In this document: in pieces, positions 9,301-15,365 of the stretch
Layout: every line of letters starts with the position of its first letter
Position numbering within the stretch: position 1 is the first letter of the stretch
Assembly (NCBI GenBank): GCA_035292505.1
Contig: DATDQA010000068.1
Span: 1 to 16,718, forward strand
DNA from: DATDQA01 sp035292505
GTDB lineage: Bacteria; Bacteroidota; Bacteroidia; Chitinophagales; Saprospiraceae
DNA length: 16,718 bases
Direction: 5' to 3'
Made by a program: the position numbers and the translations under genes
The notes under the pieces: generated by a model
Told to the model about the DNA's origin: nothing
The model's input: only the letters and a program-made list of their open reading frames with translations
Database searches by the model: none

Positions 9301-9738
9301 ATTCACGCTCATGATCGGGATCTCAGAGATGTCAAACTCTGTGATAGTAGGATCTTCCAGGAGGTCGGTAGGAAGTTCTCTCTTAGCCTTATCAACTCCG
9401 TCTTTTACCTTTTGCTTGCATTCAGCTACATCGAGATCGGTATTGAACTCGACAATAATATTCGAGAAGTCCTGTACGGAATATGAGGTGATCTTCTTTA
9501 CCCCCGAAAGTCCCTTGATTTGTTTTTCAATAGGCTTTGTGACGAGTTGTTCCATATCCGAAGGCGAAGCTCCCGGATAGATTGTGGTCACAAATATTTG
9601 CGGCACTGTCACATCCGGAAACTGCTCTTTTGGGATAGCTTTATAAGACAGGATACCGGCGAACACGATCAGGATCGTTATCACGAAGATCGTGGTGCGA
9701 TTATCGATAGACCAGGAGGTTAATTTGAAGTCTTTCAT
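6385..9738 (-). CDS. RND-family efflux pump, inner-membrane transporter (HAE1/AcrB type)
   Basis: Proton-driven inner-membrane pump of a tripartite export complex, 1117 residues, last gene of the TetR-TolC-MFP-RND operon. It begins MKDFKLTSWSIDNRTTIF with TM1 at about 15-32, then the porter domain (YPGASPSDMEQLVTKPIE). TM4 contains GIVVDDAIVVIEN with the proton-relay aspartates Asp402-Asp403. A second porter domain follows TM7 (about 585-605), and TM8-12 fill the C-terminus (VAGIVVRNGILLVEFTDE-like and PVLLTATAAILGLVPLAVG segments). The protein is longer than AcrB (about 1050). After TM6 there is a basic patch (RKRRRR) and two extra hydrophobic stretches at about 513-530 and 532-552, and an insert (NIDFASLFETGNPKIYLGGD) precedes TM12. 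Similar inserts are common in Bacteroidota pumps. Substrate cannot be read from the sequence; the conserved Asp pair and lack of metal-site Met residues in evidence favour an organic-compound exporter over a heavy-metal one. Confidence 0.95.
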   Translation of the reverse strand: MKDFKLTSWSIDNRTTIFVITILIVFAGILSYKAIPKEQFPDVTVPQIFVTTIYPGASPSDMEQLVTKPIEKQIKGLSGVKKITSYSVQDFSNIIVEFNTDLDVAECKQKVKDGVDKAKRELPTDLLEDPTITEFDISEIPIMSVNVAGDFSLDKLKDYADRIKDQIEEMYEITRVDLIGALEKEVQIDVDKYRLAAADLTFRDIENALAYENATVSAGNIDIGGMTRSVSIRGDFKDVEEIKNIIITSQSGAQLYLKDIADVKMGHEEQESFSRLSTRNVLSLNVIKRTGENLIAASDKIKVIVDDLKATEFPEDLEVSITGDQSRATRVTLHDLINTIIIGFILVTLILMFFMGLTDALFVAFSVPLSMCIAFMVLPSLGYTLNFIVLFAFLLSLGIVVDDAIVVIENTHRIYHDEPQLTIVQAAKKAAGEVFLPVLSGTATTLAPFFPLLFWKGIFGKFMIYLPVTVILTLTASLVVAYVINPVFAVRFMRDPKREGSEVSVSRKRRRRIFAYTLIGLAMLGFYASGNIMMGNFTLTCVVFALLYKYVLSHGVKWFQQKGWPSIQRGYAGFLTWALRHPWTIFLGMTFLLFASCGITLSRQANIILFPKADPNFIYVYMTLPVGTDINVTDSLTRIIENKVIETLGENNPIVESVISNVALGASEDLFDRSTTSNKGKVGVAFVEYGKRKGVNTRDYLDEIRKATRGLIPAAEIVVDQEQGGPPTPKPISVEIRSDDFDQLIDVSRAVKHYLDSLAIPGVEELRSDLIVSKPEISIEIDRERANREGISTVQIGSEFRTAILGREATKFRDGEDEIPVVVRLKADQRSNINAVENLNITFRDMNSGMLRSVPMAAFADVTYTNTFGGIRRKDLQRMVTISSNITAEFQPKQTQVVNAVKAAIAQFPGEEGILVGFAGEDQEMIEAINFLGRSLVISVFIILLILITQFNSLGKTLIIMTEVVFSIIGVLLGLAIFGMDFSVIMMGVGIVALAGIVVRNGILLVEFTDELRARGKPVAESIIEAGRIRMTPVLLTATAAILGLVPLAVGFNIDFASLFETGNPKIYLGGDSVAFWGPLSWTIIFGLGFATFITLIILPVMYLIGYRTKNWWGSKM

Positions 9739-9896
9739 AAAAAAGGATCAAAGGATAAAAAGGATCAAGGGATCAAGGGTGAGTTTAATGTTTAGTGTTT
9801 AATGTTTAATGTTCTGGGTTCTTAGTTTCTTGTGAGCATTACACACTACACATTACACATTACACGATTAATTCAATATTCGATATTCAATAAAAT
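9739..9896. repeat. Repeat-filled gap between MFP and RND genes
   Basis: Non-coding gap of 158 bases inside the operon. It holds three kinds of short reiteration: AAGGATCAA units (9743-9779), TTTAATGTTTAGTG-like units (9781-9815) and CATTACACACTACA-like units (9837-9865). No promoter matching TAnnTTTG was found here on the minus strand, so the pump gene is probably transcribed through from the upstream genes. Confidence 0.7.
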
Positions 9897-11003
9897 TCAA
9901 AATAAAACAGTCTCTCCATTATTGATATCCTGGAATCCGGTCGAGATGACTCTGTCTCCATCTTTAAGTCCGGTGAGGATTTCCACCATACCATTGTAAT
10001 TCTGGCCTTGTGTCACCAAGACCTTTTTGGCAACAACCCGGTTTGGATTCTCTGTGCTTTCGGCAACGAGAACAAAGTCACCATCTTCGCCGCGTTGGAT
10101 AAGATTCACGGGAAGAGTAATTGCGTTGGGGTTGTGGTAATCCACGATCTTCATCACCGCGATCTGATTTGCCCGGTATTCTCCTTTTCCTTTGAGATCA
10201 CATTCTACAATAAATGTGCGGTTTACCGGATTGATGCTTTTGCTCACATAGGAGATATGCGTCTTGATTTCCGTCTTCGAATCCGGGAAAAAGACGATCA
10301 CTTCATCGCCTTTCGAGACTTTCGTCACATAGGATTCGGTTACATCGCCTTTTACTTTCAGCTGATTCAGATCCAGGATATTGCAGAGGGGCACACCAGG
10401 GGAAATTGCCTGGCCGGGCTTGAGCATGACCAAATCCACTGTACCTGATATCGGTGCATAGATCTTTGTCAATGCCCAGTTTTCCTTGAGAGTTGCGATA
10501 GAACGCTCCATGGATTCCTTTCCGTTTTTTGCCTGGATGTACTGGACTTCCGAACCAATTTTCTGATCCCAGAGTGATTTCTGTCTTTCATAGAGATCGG
10601 TAGCGACCGCGAGTTGGCCTTCAAGCTCTGCCAGGCTTCTGAGGATGACGGCGTCGTCGATGACTGCAATCAACTGACCTTTCTTCACATAGTCTCCGTT
10701 ATCGACAAGTACGCGTGTGAGCGCACCAGGTATCCTGGATGTCGCGACAACACTTTCATCGGCATCCACCCGACCCTGCAGATCAATAAAGTGGCTGAAA
10801 AGACCCGTCTTCAATTCCGTCAATGCGACTGACCTGAGTCGTTGTTCAGTGGTTTTACCCAGTTGTTGTTCGAGGGTTGCTATTTCAGCATCGATTTTGA
10901 CCTTCTGTTCTTTCAACGAAGCAAGTCTTGCTGCCGAATCTTCCGGTGATGAAGAACAAGCCGAGAGAAAAGCAATTGTGATAAAGAAAGAATATGTTTT
11001 CAT
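9897..11003 (-). CDS. RND efflux periplasmic adaptor (membrane-fusion lipoprotein)
   Basis: Adaptor that links the RND pump to the TolC-like channel in the periplasm. From ATG 11003 it has 368 residues. The open frame extends 25 codons further, but those codons come from the AATGTTT repeat and would hide a clean lipoprotein signal: MKTYSFFITIAFLSAC, lipobox LSAC with Cys16. Next come a short coiled coil (about 22-50, SLKEQKVKIDAEIATLEQQ), a split biotinyl-lipoyl domain (GALTRVLVDNGDYVKKGQL and IYAPISGTVDLVMLKPGQ) around an alpha-helical hairpin, then beta-barrel and membrane-proximal domains (ITLPVNLIQRGEDGDFVLV; LTGLKDGDRVISTGFQDI). This is the usual HlyD/AcrA-family order. It lies between the TolC and RND genes on the same strand, so it almost certainly works with them. 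Confidence 0.93.
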   Translation of the reverse strand: MKTYSFFITIAFLSACSSSPEDSAARLASLKEQKVKIDAEIATLEQQLGKTTEQRLRSVALTELKTGLFSHFIDLQGRVDADESVVATSRIPGALTRVLVDNGDYVKKGQLIAVIDDAVILRSLAELEGQLAVATDLYERQKSLWDQKIGSEVQYIQAKNGKESMERSIATLKENWALTKIYAPISGTVDLVMLKPGQAISPGVPLCNILDLNQLKVKGDVTESYVTKVSKGDEVIVFFPDSKTEIKTHISYVSKSINPVNRTFIVECDLKGKGEYRANQIAVMKIVDYHNPNAITLPVNLIQRGEDGDFVLVAESTENPNRVVAKKVLVTQGQNYNGMVEILTGLKDGDRVISTGFQDINNGETVLF

Positions 11004-11009
11004 ATCTGG

Positions 11010-11092
11010 AAGTTTCAATAAATGTGTAATGTTTAATGTTTCATGTTTAACGTTTAATGTTGCGGTAACATTAAACATTGAACATTGAATGA
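11010..11092. repeat. AATGTTTAATGTT-type repeat with hairpin in the MFP-TolC gap
   Basis: Tandem degenerate units of TTTAATGTT on one side and AACATTAAACATTGAACATTG on the other. They form a perfect 9-base hairpin, TTTAATGTT-GCGGT-AACATTAAA, at about 11053-11075, which extends imperfectly on both sides. It lies between two co-oriented operon genes, where such a hairpin could alter mRNA stability. The same repeat type is seen at 6070-6123 and 9781-9815. Confidence 0.7.
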
Positions 11093-11094
11093 TT

Positions 11095-12396
11095 TTATTT
11101 TCCTAACGCTTTCTTCAACGCTACTCTTGCCTGTAGCATTTCGTACCGGGACTGTATCAGTAATGCCTGAGATTGATAGAGTTCTATTTGCGCCTGAGTG
11201 ACTTCGAGACTTGATCCAATGCCTGACTGGAATTTTGTCTCTGATGTATCATAGATACGTTGCGCGAGTTGCAGATTTTTCTCTTCGTTCTGCATCCGGG
11301 AACGTGCATTCGCAAATTGCTTACGTGCACTTTCCAGTTCAAGGTCAAAGGCGTGCTCCAGCATCTCTTTTTGTATATCCGTTTTCAACGCAGTGACTGT
11401 TGCACGTTCTTTTTTTGATCTCGAAAGTCCGCCGTCATAGATAGGCATATTCACTTGCAGTCCGACAATTGCTGAAGGAATCCAGAACAATTTGTCATTG
11501 CCTTGTAAGCTCGGCTGGTATTGTGCGAATCCCGCTAATGTCGGCAACCAGGGTTTTTCATAGAGAGCGACCTGGATTTCACTCAGCTCGCGTGCCTTGA
11601 GTACAGTCACATAGTCGGGTCTCTTCATATAGTCAAGCTCCTCATCGGGATTGATAGAGGCATAGGTATCCAGCAGCGCGGTCAAATCATCGCCGAGCGC
11701 GATATCTTCCTTTACCGGCATATGCATTGCGAATTGGAGGACATCAATCAGGATCTCGCGTTGGCGCGTGAGATTTTCGCGTTCGTTGATCAACCTGGCA
11801 AGCGTGTATTGCAATCGATCTACATCCAGTTGTTCTGCGAATCCCGCTTTGTGGACTTCCTGAGTTTCCCCCAGAAATTGTTGTTGGACGTCAATGTTTT
11901 TGTCGAGGATGGTAACATTTTCTTCCAACAATAATGCAGGGAGATATGCATCAGTCACAGCATTGCGCAGATGTGCTTTTGTGGCTTGGAGTCTAAGATC
12001 TGCATACTTACGATACTCGCGCGCAGCTTTGACCCCAAGCAAATAACTGTTACTGAAGAGTAATTGATTAACACCGACCGTGCCGGACAGATTATTTTTC
12101 AAGGCAAACGTCAGTTTCGTTCCGGGATCAGCCTCAAAACCAAACGCCTCAGCCGGGATGGAAGGTTGTTTGAAAAAGTACTGATAGTTCACACCAAGAG
12201 AAAATTGCGGTAAGGCAATAGCGGTATTTTCCCTGATCTGCCAATCGGCATCCCGGATATCGAGCTGTGCAAGTGTGATCTCAGGATGATGAGCAAGGGC
12301 GTACTGCACACAGTCTTCAAGGCTCATTGCACGTTGTGCTTCGGAAATATGAATCAGACACGTCGTGAGAAAGATGATTGCGAATGCACGTATCAT
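11095..12396 (-). CDS. TolC-family outer-membrane efflux channel
   Basis: Outer-membrane exit channel of the efflux complex, 433 residues, of usual length for the family. It has an N-terminal signal peptide (MIRAFAIIFLTTCLIHISEA, probable cleavage before Gln21) and then the typical opening MSLEDCVQYALAHHPEITLAQLDI. Two tandem outer-membrane-efflux repeats follow, each with long amphipathic helices (ALPQFSLGVNYQYFFKQPS; WLPTLAGFAQYQPSLQGND; later QIELYQSQALLIQSRYEMLQ). The start codon is 3 bases after the TetR stop codon, so the two genes are cotranscribed and probably translationally coupled. Confidence 0.94.
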   Translation of the reverse strand: MIRAFAIIFLTTCLIHISEAQRAMSLEDCVQYALAHHPEITLAQLDIRDADWQIRENTAIALPQFSLGVNYQYFFKQPSIPAEAFGFEADPGTKLTFALKNNLSGTVGVNQLLFSNSYLLGVKAAREYRKYADLRLQATKAHLRNAVTDAYLPALLLEENVTILDKNIDVQQQFLGETQEVHKAGFAEQLDVDRLQYTLARLINERENLTRQREILIDVLQFAMHMPVKEDIALGDDLTALLDTYASINPDEELDYMKRPDYVTVLKARELSEIQVALYEKPWLPTLAGFAQYQPSLQGNDKLFWIPSAIVGLQVNMPIYDGGLSRSKKERATVTALKTDIQKEMLEHAFDLELESARKQFANARSRMQNEEKNLQLAQRIYDTSETKFQSGIGSSLEVTQAQIELYQSQALLIQSRYEMLQARVALKKALGK

Positions 12397-12399
12397 ATG

Positions 12400-13008
12400 T
12401 TATTTCAGTTTCGATTGTAAAAGTCTGTGGCCTTTTTCTGTGACAATACCATGGAGATAGTACTTCATGTACTCACGGAAAAGGACATCACGGCGAATAG
12501 TTGATGAAGGGAATAATTCTTCATCAAAAAGACTAAATACAGTGGCAAGATGGATTCTTGTGATGATGTCGATGTTAAAATCTGTTCTATAAAGACCTTC
12601 TTTCTTCCCGCGCTCAAGGTTTGCCGCGACCAACTTATAGATAAAGTCATGATGAAATTTGCGGATCATGATCCAGGCATCCCGATGATATTTCTGCAGG
12701 TCATAGAGGACGTTTGCTTTCATCTGGGCAAACTCTTGTGAATTGGAATCCATCACGAAGACCATCTGGTCAATGGCGTTTTCAGCATGTGCTGCCATGT
12801 CTAGGCATTGTATTTTCTCCCTGGCAATGTGGTTTTCCAGGACACGATGGACCAGGTCGTCCTTGTTTTCAACAAGTTGGTAAAGAGTTTTTTTTGAGAT
12901 GCCAAGCTCCCTGGCCACATCATCCATAGTCTGGCTTTTGATGCCGAGGCGCAGAAAAAGGTTTTCTACGCGCTCCAGCCATGTCGTACTTGTTTGCTGT
13001 GCGTCCAT
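12400..13008 (-). CDS. TetR/AcrR-family transcriptional regulator of the efflux operon
   Basis: DNA-binding repressor, 202 residues from ATG 13008. The frame can be opened 4 codons earlier at a TTG (13020), but that TTG lies inside the predicted -7 promoter box, so ATG 13008 is preferred. An N-terminal helix-turn-helix is clear at about residues 25-50: SQTMDDVARELGISKKTLYQ followed by LVENKDDLVHRVL, the standard TetR signature. The remainder is the alpha-helical ligand-binding and dimer domain, ending GIVTEKGHRLLQSKLK. As first gene of the operon it very likely represses its own promoter and those of the three transport genes; an inducer cannot be predicted. No strong operator palindrome was found; CCGAAATGTCGG at 13079-13090 is a weak candidate upstream of the promoter. 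Confidence 0.92.
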   Translation of the reverse strand: MDAQQTSTTWLERVENLFLRLGIKSQTMDDVARELGISKKTLYQLVENKDDLVHRVLENHIAREKIQCLDMAAHAENAIDQMVFVMDSNSQEFAQMKANVLYDLQKYHRDAWIMIRKFHHDFIYKLVAANLERGKKEGLYRTDFNIDIITRIHLATVFSLFDEELFPSSTIRRDVLFREYMKYYLHGIVTEKGHRLLQSKLK

Positions 13009-13017
13009 AAAGGGGTG

Positions 13018-13025
13018 CAAACATA
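13018..13025 (-). promoter_or_regulatory. Predicted Bacteroidota promoter -7 box of the efflux operon
   Basis: Minus-strand TATGTTTG is a perfect match to the Bacteroidota -7 consensus TAnnTTTG. A TTT about 19 bases upstream is only a weak match to the -33 TTG. Transcription would begin about 4-10 bases before ATG 13008, giving an almost leaderless mRNA. Confidence 0.4.
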
Positions 13026-13096
13026 GGAAACGATTTTTGGTTTAAAAGTTTTTTATGTAAAGTGAGTGTAAATTATGACCGAAATGTCGGGTTTAT

Positions 13097-13146
13097 CCAC
13101 GAACGACACGAAAGGACACGAAAGAAGAAAGAAGAAAGACACCAAG
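13097..13146. repeat. Degenerate CACGAA/GAAAGAA repeat
   Basis: Part of the 264-base gap between the TetR gene and the permease. It consists of units such as CCACGAACGACACGAAAGGACACGAA (shown as a pattern of CACGAA every 8-10 bases) and then three AAAGAAG units. It has no coding potential. Similar CACGAA-like units occur at about 15400-15435. Confidence 0.6.
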
Positions 13147-13155
13147 TAGCCAGGA

Positions 13156-13187
13156 GATTTGAAAACTTTCCCTAAAGTTGTCAAATC
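13156..13187. terminator. Hairpin downstream of the permease gene (possible terminator, no U tract)
   Basis: Arms 13156-13169 (GATTTGAAAACTTT) and 13174-13187 (AAAGTTGTCAAATC) pair at 13 of 14 positions around a 4-base loop. It lies between the 3' end of the permease gene and the start region of the efflux operon; it could end permease transcription, but there is no run of T after it. Its arm motif TTGTCAAATC recurs twice at 15369-15378 and 15447-15456, so it may also be a dispersed repeat. Confidence 0.45.
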
Positions 13188-13192
13188 ACTAG

Positions 13193-13272
13193 TAGTGTCT
13201 CATTTTGATTGTTTTCCAGTGGACAATACAAAGTAAGGCTCAAGTTTTCAAGTCTGTCAAACTGAGACACTA
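13193..13272. repeat. 80-base inverted-repeat element abutting the permease stop codon
   Basis: Ends TAGTGTCTCATTTTGA (13193-13208) and TCAAACTGAGACACTA (13257-13272) are complementary at 15 of 16 positions. The centre of 48 bases has no ORF. The right end touches the permease stop codon (TCA, 13273-13275). TCAAATC occurs just outside both ends, at 13181-13187 and 13273-13279, as expected for a target-site duplication, though 5 bases separate the left copy from the repeat arm. It looks like a miniature inverted-repeat element; alternatively it is a long-loop terminator stem. Confidence 0.6.
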
Positions 13273-14676
13273 TCAAATCCTGCTTTGTTTGCGTGATACG
13301 GCGATATAATACATAGGAATGCCGGCAAGAGTGATAATCAATCCAGGCCAGGTAAACTGCGGCTTGTAGATGATCAACAGGATACAGAAGATGATGCCCA
13401 TCAGGATATATACGGCCGGAAGGAAGGGGTAACCGAATGCTTTGTATGGCCGTTCTATCTCAGGTCTTTTTTTCCTGAGAATAAAAATGCCGAAAATCGT
13501 CATGACATAAAAAATCACAACGACAAAAGAAATCATATCCAGTAACTGACCATACTTTCCACTGATGCTCCAAAGACATGCGATTACACATTGCATCCAC
13601 AACGCCCATTGCGGTACCGCAAATGCATTGAGTGTTCCTGCAGGTTTGAAAAACAAACCATCTCTCGCCATCGTGAAATACACTCGCGCACCAGCGAGGA
13701 CAAGCCCGTTGTTACATCCGAGCGTGGAAATCATGATCATCAATGCGATGATGACCGTTCCTGCATTACCGAAAATAACATGGGAAGCTGCGACAGCCAC
13801 GCGATCTTTTTCTGCGGACGCGATTTCCTGCAATGGAAGAACAGCAGTGTACATGATATTTGCCATGACATAAATAATTGTCACGATCAGCGTCCCCAGG
13901 AAAAGTGCGAGTCCGATATTCCTCCCGGGATTTTTGATTTCACCGGCGATAAATGTCACATTGTTCCATGCATCGCTGCTGAAAATGGATCCTACCATTG
14001 CTGCGGCGATTGCACCGAGGGCGGCAATCCAGATATACTCTTCAGTACTATTCAGCGCATGTAGATTCCAGGCGTCTGTCCAATTGGCTTGCCATACATC
14101 ACCTTTCATCATGATCAGACCAAATACGATGAGGGCAAACAAACTGAGTAATTTTGTTGTCGTGAACGTGGTCTGTATCAACTTGCCGGTTCTAATACCT
14201 TTGGTATTGATATAGGTGAGGAAAATAATCAACACGATCGCAACGAGTTGTGCAGGAGAGATGCGCAGAAATCCAAAATCAAGCGCTATAAGATCTTCGC
14301 TCACACCTGGAATCAGGTAAGCCATAAATTTAGCGAAGGCTACGCCCACTGCTGCAATCGTTGCAGTCTGTATGACTGTAAAAAAACTCCAGCCATATAA
14401 AAAACCGGCAAGTGGATTGAAGGCTTCTTTTAAGTACACATACTGACCACCTGCGCGTGGATACATACCGCTCAGCTCACCAAAGCTCACGGCAGCAGCG
14501 ATCGTCATGAATCCGGTAATCAACCATACAGCGATCAACCAACCGGCACTCCCGACATTCCGGACGATATCCGCGCTCACGATAAAGATCCCCGATCCGA
14601 TCATCGACCCTGCAACCACCATCACCGCATCTGTCAAGCCAAGCGATTGCTTGAAAGAGTGAGCTTGTTCTGACAT
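13273..14676 (-). CDS. APC-family amino acid permease
   Basis: Inner-membrane amino acid transporter or exchanger, 467 residues, with about 12 hydrophobic helices. The first helix carries the substrate-binding motif GSMIGSGIF (23-31) of the APC superfamily. Other family marks are GELSGMYPRAGGQYVYLKEA after TM2, the segment IFSSDAWNNVTFIAGEIKNP in the TM6 region, and a late cytoplasmic loop ILRKKRPEIERPYKAFGYP before TM11-12. Overall it resembles the LAT-type permeases (for example Ser/Thr exchangers), but substrate specificity cannot be read. ATG 14676 fits the family's N-terminus. Upstream on the minus strand TACTTTG (about 14712-14718) is one base short of the TAnnTTTG consensus and may be the promoter. 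The gene is monocistronic as far as can be seen, separated by repeat-rich gaps on both sides. Confidence 0.93.
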   Translation of the reverse strand: MSEQAHSFKQSLGLTDAVMVVAGSMIGSGIFIVSADIVRNVGSAGWLIAVWLITGFMTIAAAVSFGELSGMYPRAGGQYVYLKEAFNPLAGFLYGWSFFTVIQTATIAAVGVAFAKFMAYLIPGVSEDLIALDFGFLRISPAQLVAIVLIIFLTYINTKGIRTGKLIQTTFTTTKLLSLFALIVFGLIMMKGDVWQANWTDAWNLHALNSTEEYIWIAALGAIAAAMVGSIFSSDAWNNVTFIAGEIKNPGRNIGLALFLGTLIVTIIYVMANIMYTAVLPLQEIASAEKDRVAVAASHVIFGNAGTVIIALMIMISTLGCNNGLVLAGARVYFTMARDGLFFKPAGTLNAFAVPQWALWMQCVIACLWSISGKYGQLLDMISFVVVIFYVMTIFGIFILRKKRPEIERPYKAFGYPFLPAVYILMGIIFCILLIIYKPQFTWPGLIITLAGIPMYYIAVSRKQSRI

Positions 14677-14746
14677 TTATAGCATAGGGTTTTGAAACCG
14701 GACTTCGATTGCAAAGTAGTTAAAAGGAAGATACCTGCTCCTTCAT

Positions 14747-14889
14747 CTTTCAACGGGAGTGTATGGCCGGGCGGGATTTTATTCCCGACCCCAGAGTGTA
14801 TGCATCGGGAAAATCCATCCAATCTGGCACGGACGGAAATCCCGATGCATACTTCACTTTCAATGGGAGACTATGAAGGGGCGGGATTT
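14747..14889. repeat. Pair of direct repeats flanking a perfect 13-base inverted repeat
   Basis: In the 260-base gap upstream of the permease, a 33-base unit at 14747-14779 is repeated at 14857-14889 with 27 of 33 identities (shared cores CTTTCAAC/TGGGAG and GGGCGGGATTT). Between them GTATGCATCGGGA (14798-14810) and TCCCGATGCATAC (14840-14852) form a perfect 13-base stem with a 29-base loop. The first unit continues into a small hairpin, CGGGA-TTTTAT-TCCCG (14772-14787). The structure looks like a palindromic intergenic element; no ORF or protein motif is in it. Confidence 0.65.
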
Positions 14890-14936
14890 GCGCGTCTCCG
14901 AAATCTTCGATGAAGGCGTATTCCCACCCCGACAAG

Positions 14937-15293
14937 TCAGAACAACTTCGAATAAGACTCACCAATCTGAAAGTATTCTTTGGTCTTCTCCAGAGCTTCA
15001 GTTTCATTAAAATCCTTACATGTGTAGATAATGAGTGAAAGAAATTTCTGATTTGCCCAGACGCCGAGATAGATTCCTGAATCAATCAAAGGCACGAAGG
15101 CATCATATCCCTGGTTCTCATCTTTTCCCAGCCCGCTTGTAGCATGGACTATTGGATCACCATACGTCCGCAATGCAAGTGCAGTGGTAATGAAACGGAA
15201 GTAATCGATGATCGTGTGCTCAGTGATCATGGTATCATAGTAGCCTTCGATCAGAAGGCGTTTTCTGAATATCTGAGGTGCGATGTCGTGCAT
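14937..15293 (-). CDS. AdoMet-decarboxylase-fold protein with altered active site
   Basis: Small protein, 118 residues from ATG 15293. The frame is open back to a TTG at 15374, but ATG 15293 lies about 18 bases after a TAnnTTTG box and gives the family's usual length and start (MHDIAPQIFRKRLLIEGYYD). I align it by eye with prokaryotic S-adenosylmethionine decarboxylase (SpeH/SpeD2 type): KRLLIEGYYD matches the first strand, and DSGIYLGVWANQ (71-82) lies without gaps on the active-site segment ESHLTIHTWPEY of the Thermotoga enzyme, followed at the same spacing by Cys92 in IYTC, equal to its catalytic Cys83. The serine that becomes the pyruvoyl group is kept (Ser72), but the processing histidine (His68) is Gly77 and His64 is Gly73. 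Self-cleavage is therefore doubtful and polyamine synthesis should not be assumed. No spermidine synthase is in view. The fold call is an inference from residue pattern and should be tested by profile search. Confidence 0.6.
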   Translation of the reverse strand: MHDIAPQIFRKRLLIEGYYDTMITEHTIIDYFRFITTALALRTYGDPIVHATSGLGKDENQGYDAFVPLIDSGIYLGVWANQKFLSLIIYTCKDFNETEALEKTKEYFQIGESYSKLF

Positions 15294-15310
15294 ATCAGAA
15301 TGTTGCGTGT

Positions 15311-15318
15311 CAAAGATA
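15311..15318 (-). promoter_or_regulatory. Predicted Bacteroidota promoter -7 box of the AdoMet-decarboxylase-like gene
   Basis: Minus-strand TATCTTTG matches TAnnTTTG exactly. About 20 bases upstream TTC stands where TTG is expected. The leader to ATG 15293 would be about 10-14 bases, which supports that start over the upstream TTG. Confidence 0.45.
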
Positions 15319-15365
15319 AATTGTTTGGGAGGTAGCACGAAGGAAGAGATTTGACCACTTTTGAT

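Noticed and set aside
8737..9486. Plus-strand ORF of 249 codons inside the RND pump gene
   Set aside because: Antisense shadow of a strongly conserved coding region; no recognisable motif or start signal.
11004..11078. 25-residue N-terminal extension of the membrane-fusion protein
   Set aside because: It is encoded by the AATGTTT repeat and would precede and disable the lipoprotein signal peptide that starts at 11003.
13079..13090. CCGAAATGTCGG as TetR operator
   Set aside because: Imperfect short palindrome about 55 bases upstream of the promoter box and without a second copy; too weak to list as a feature.
14750..15085. Minus-strand ORF of 111 codons across the repeat cassette and the small gene
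   Set aside because: It is out of frame with the AdoMet-decarboxylase-like gene and runs through palindromic repeats; composition is not protein-like.
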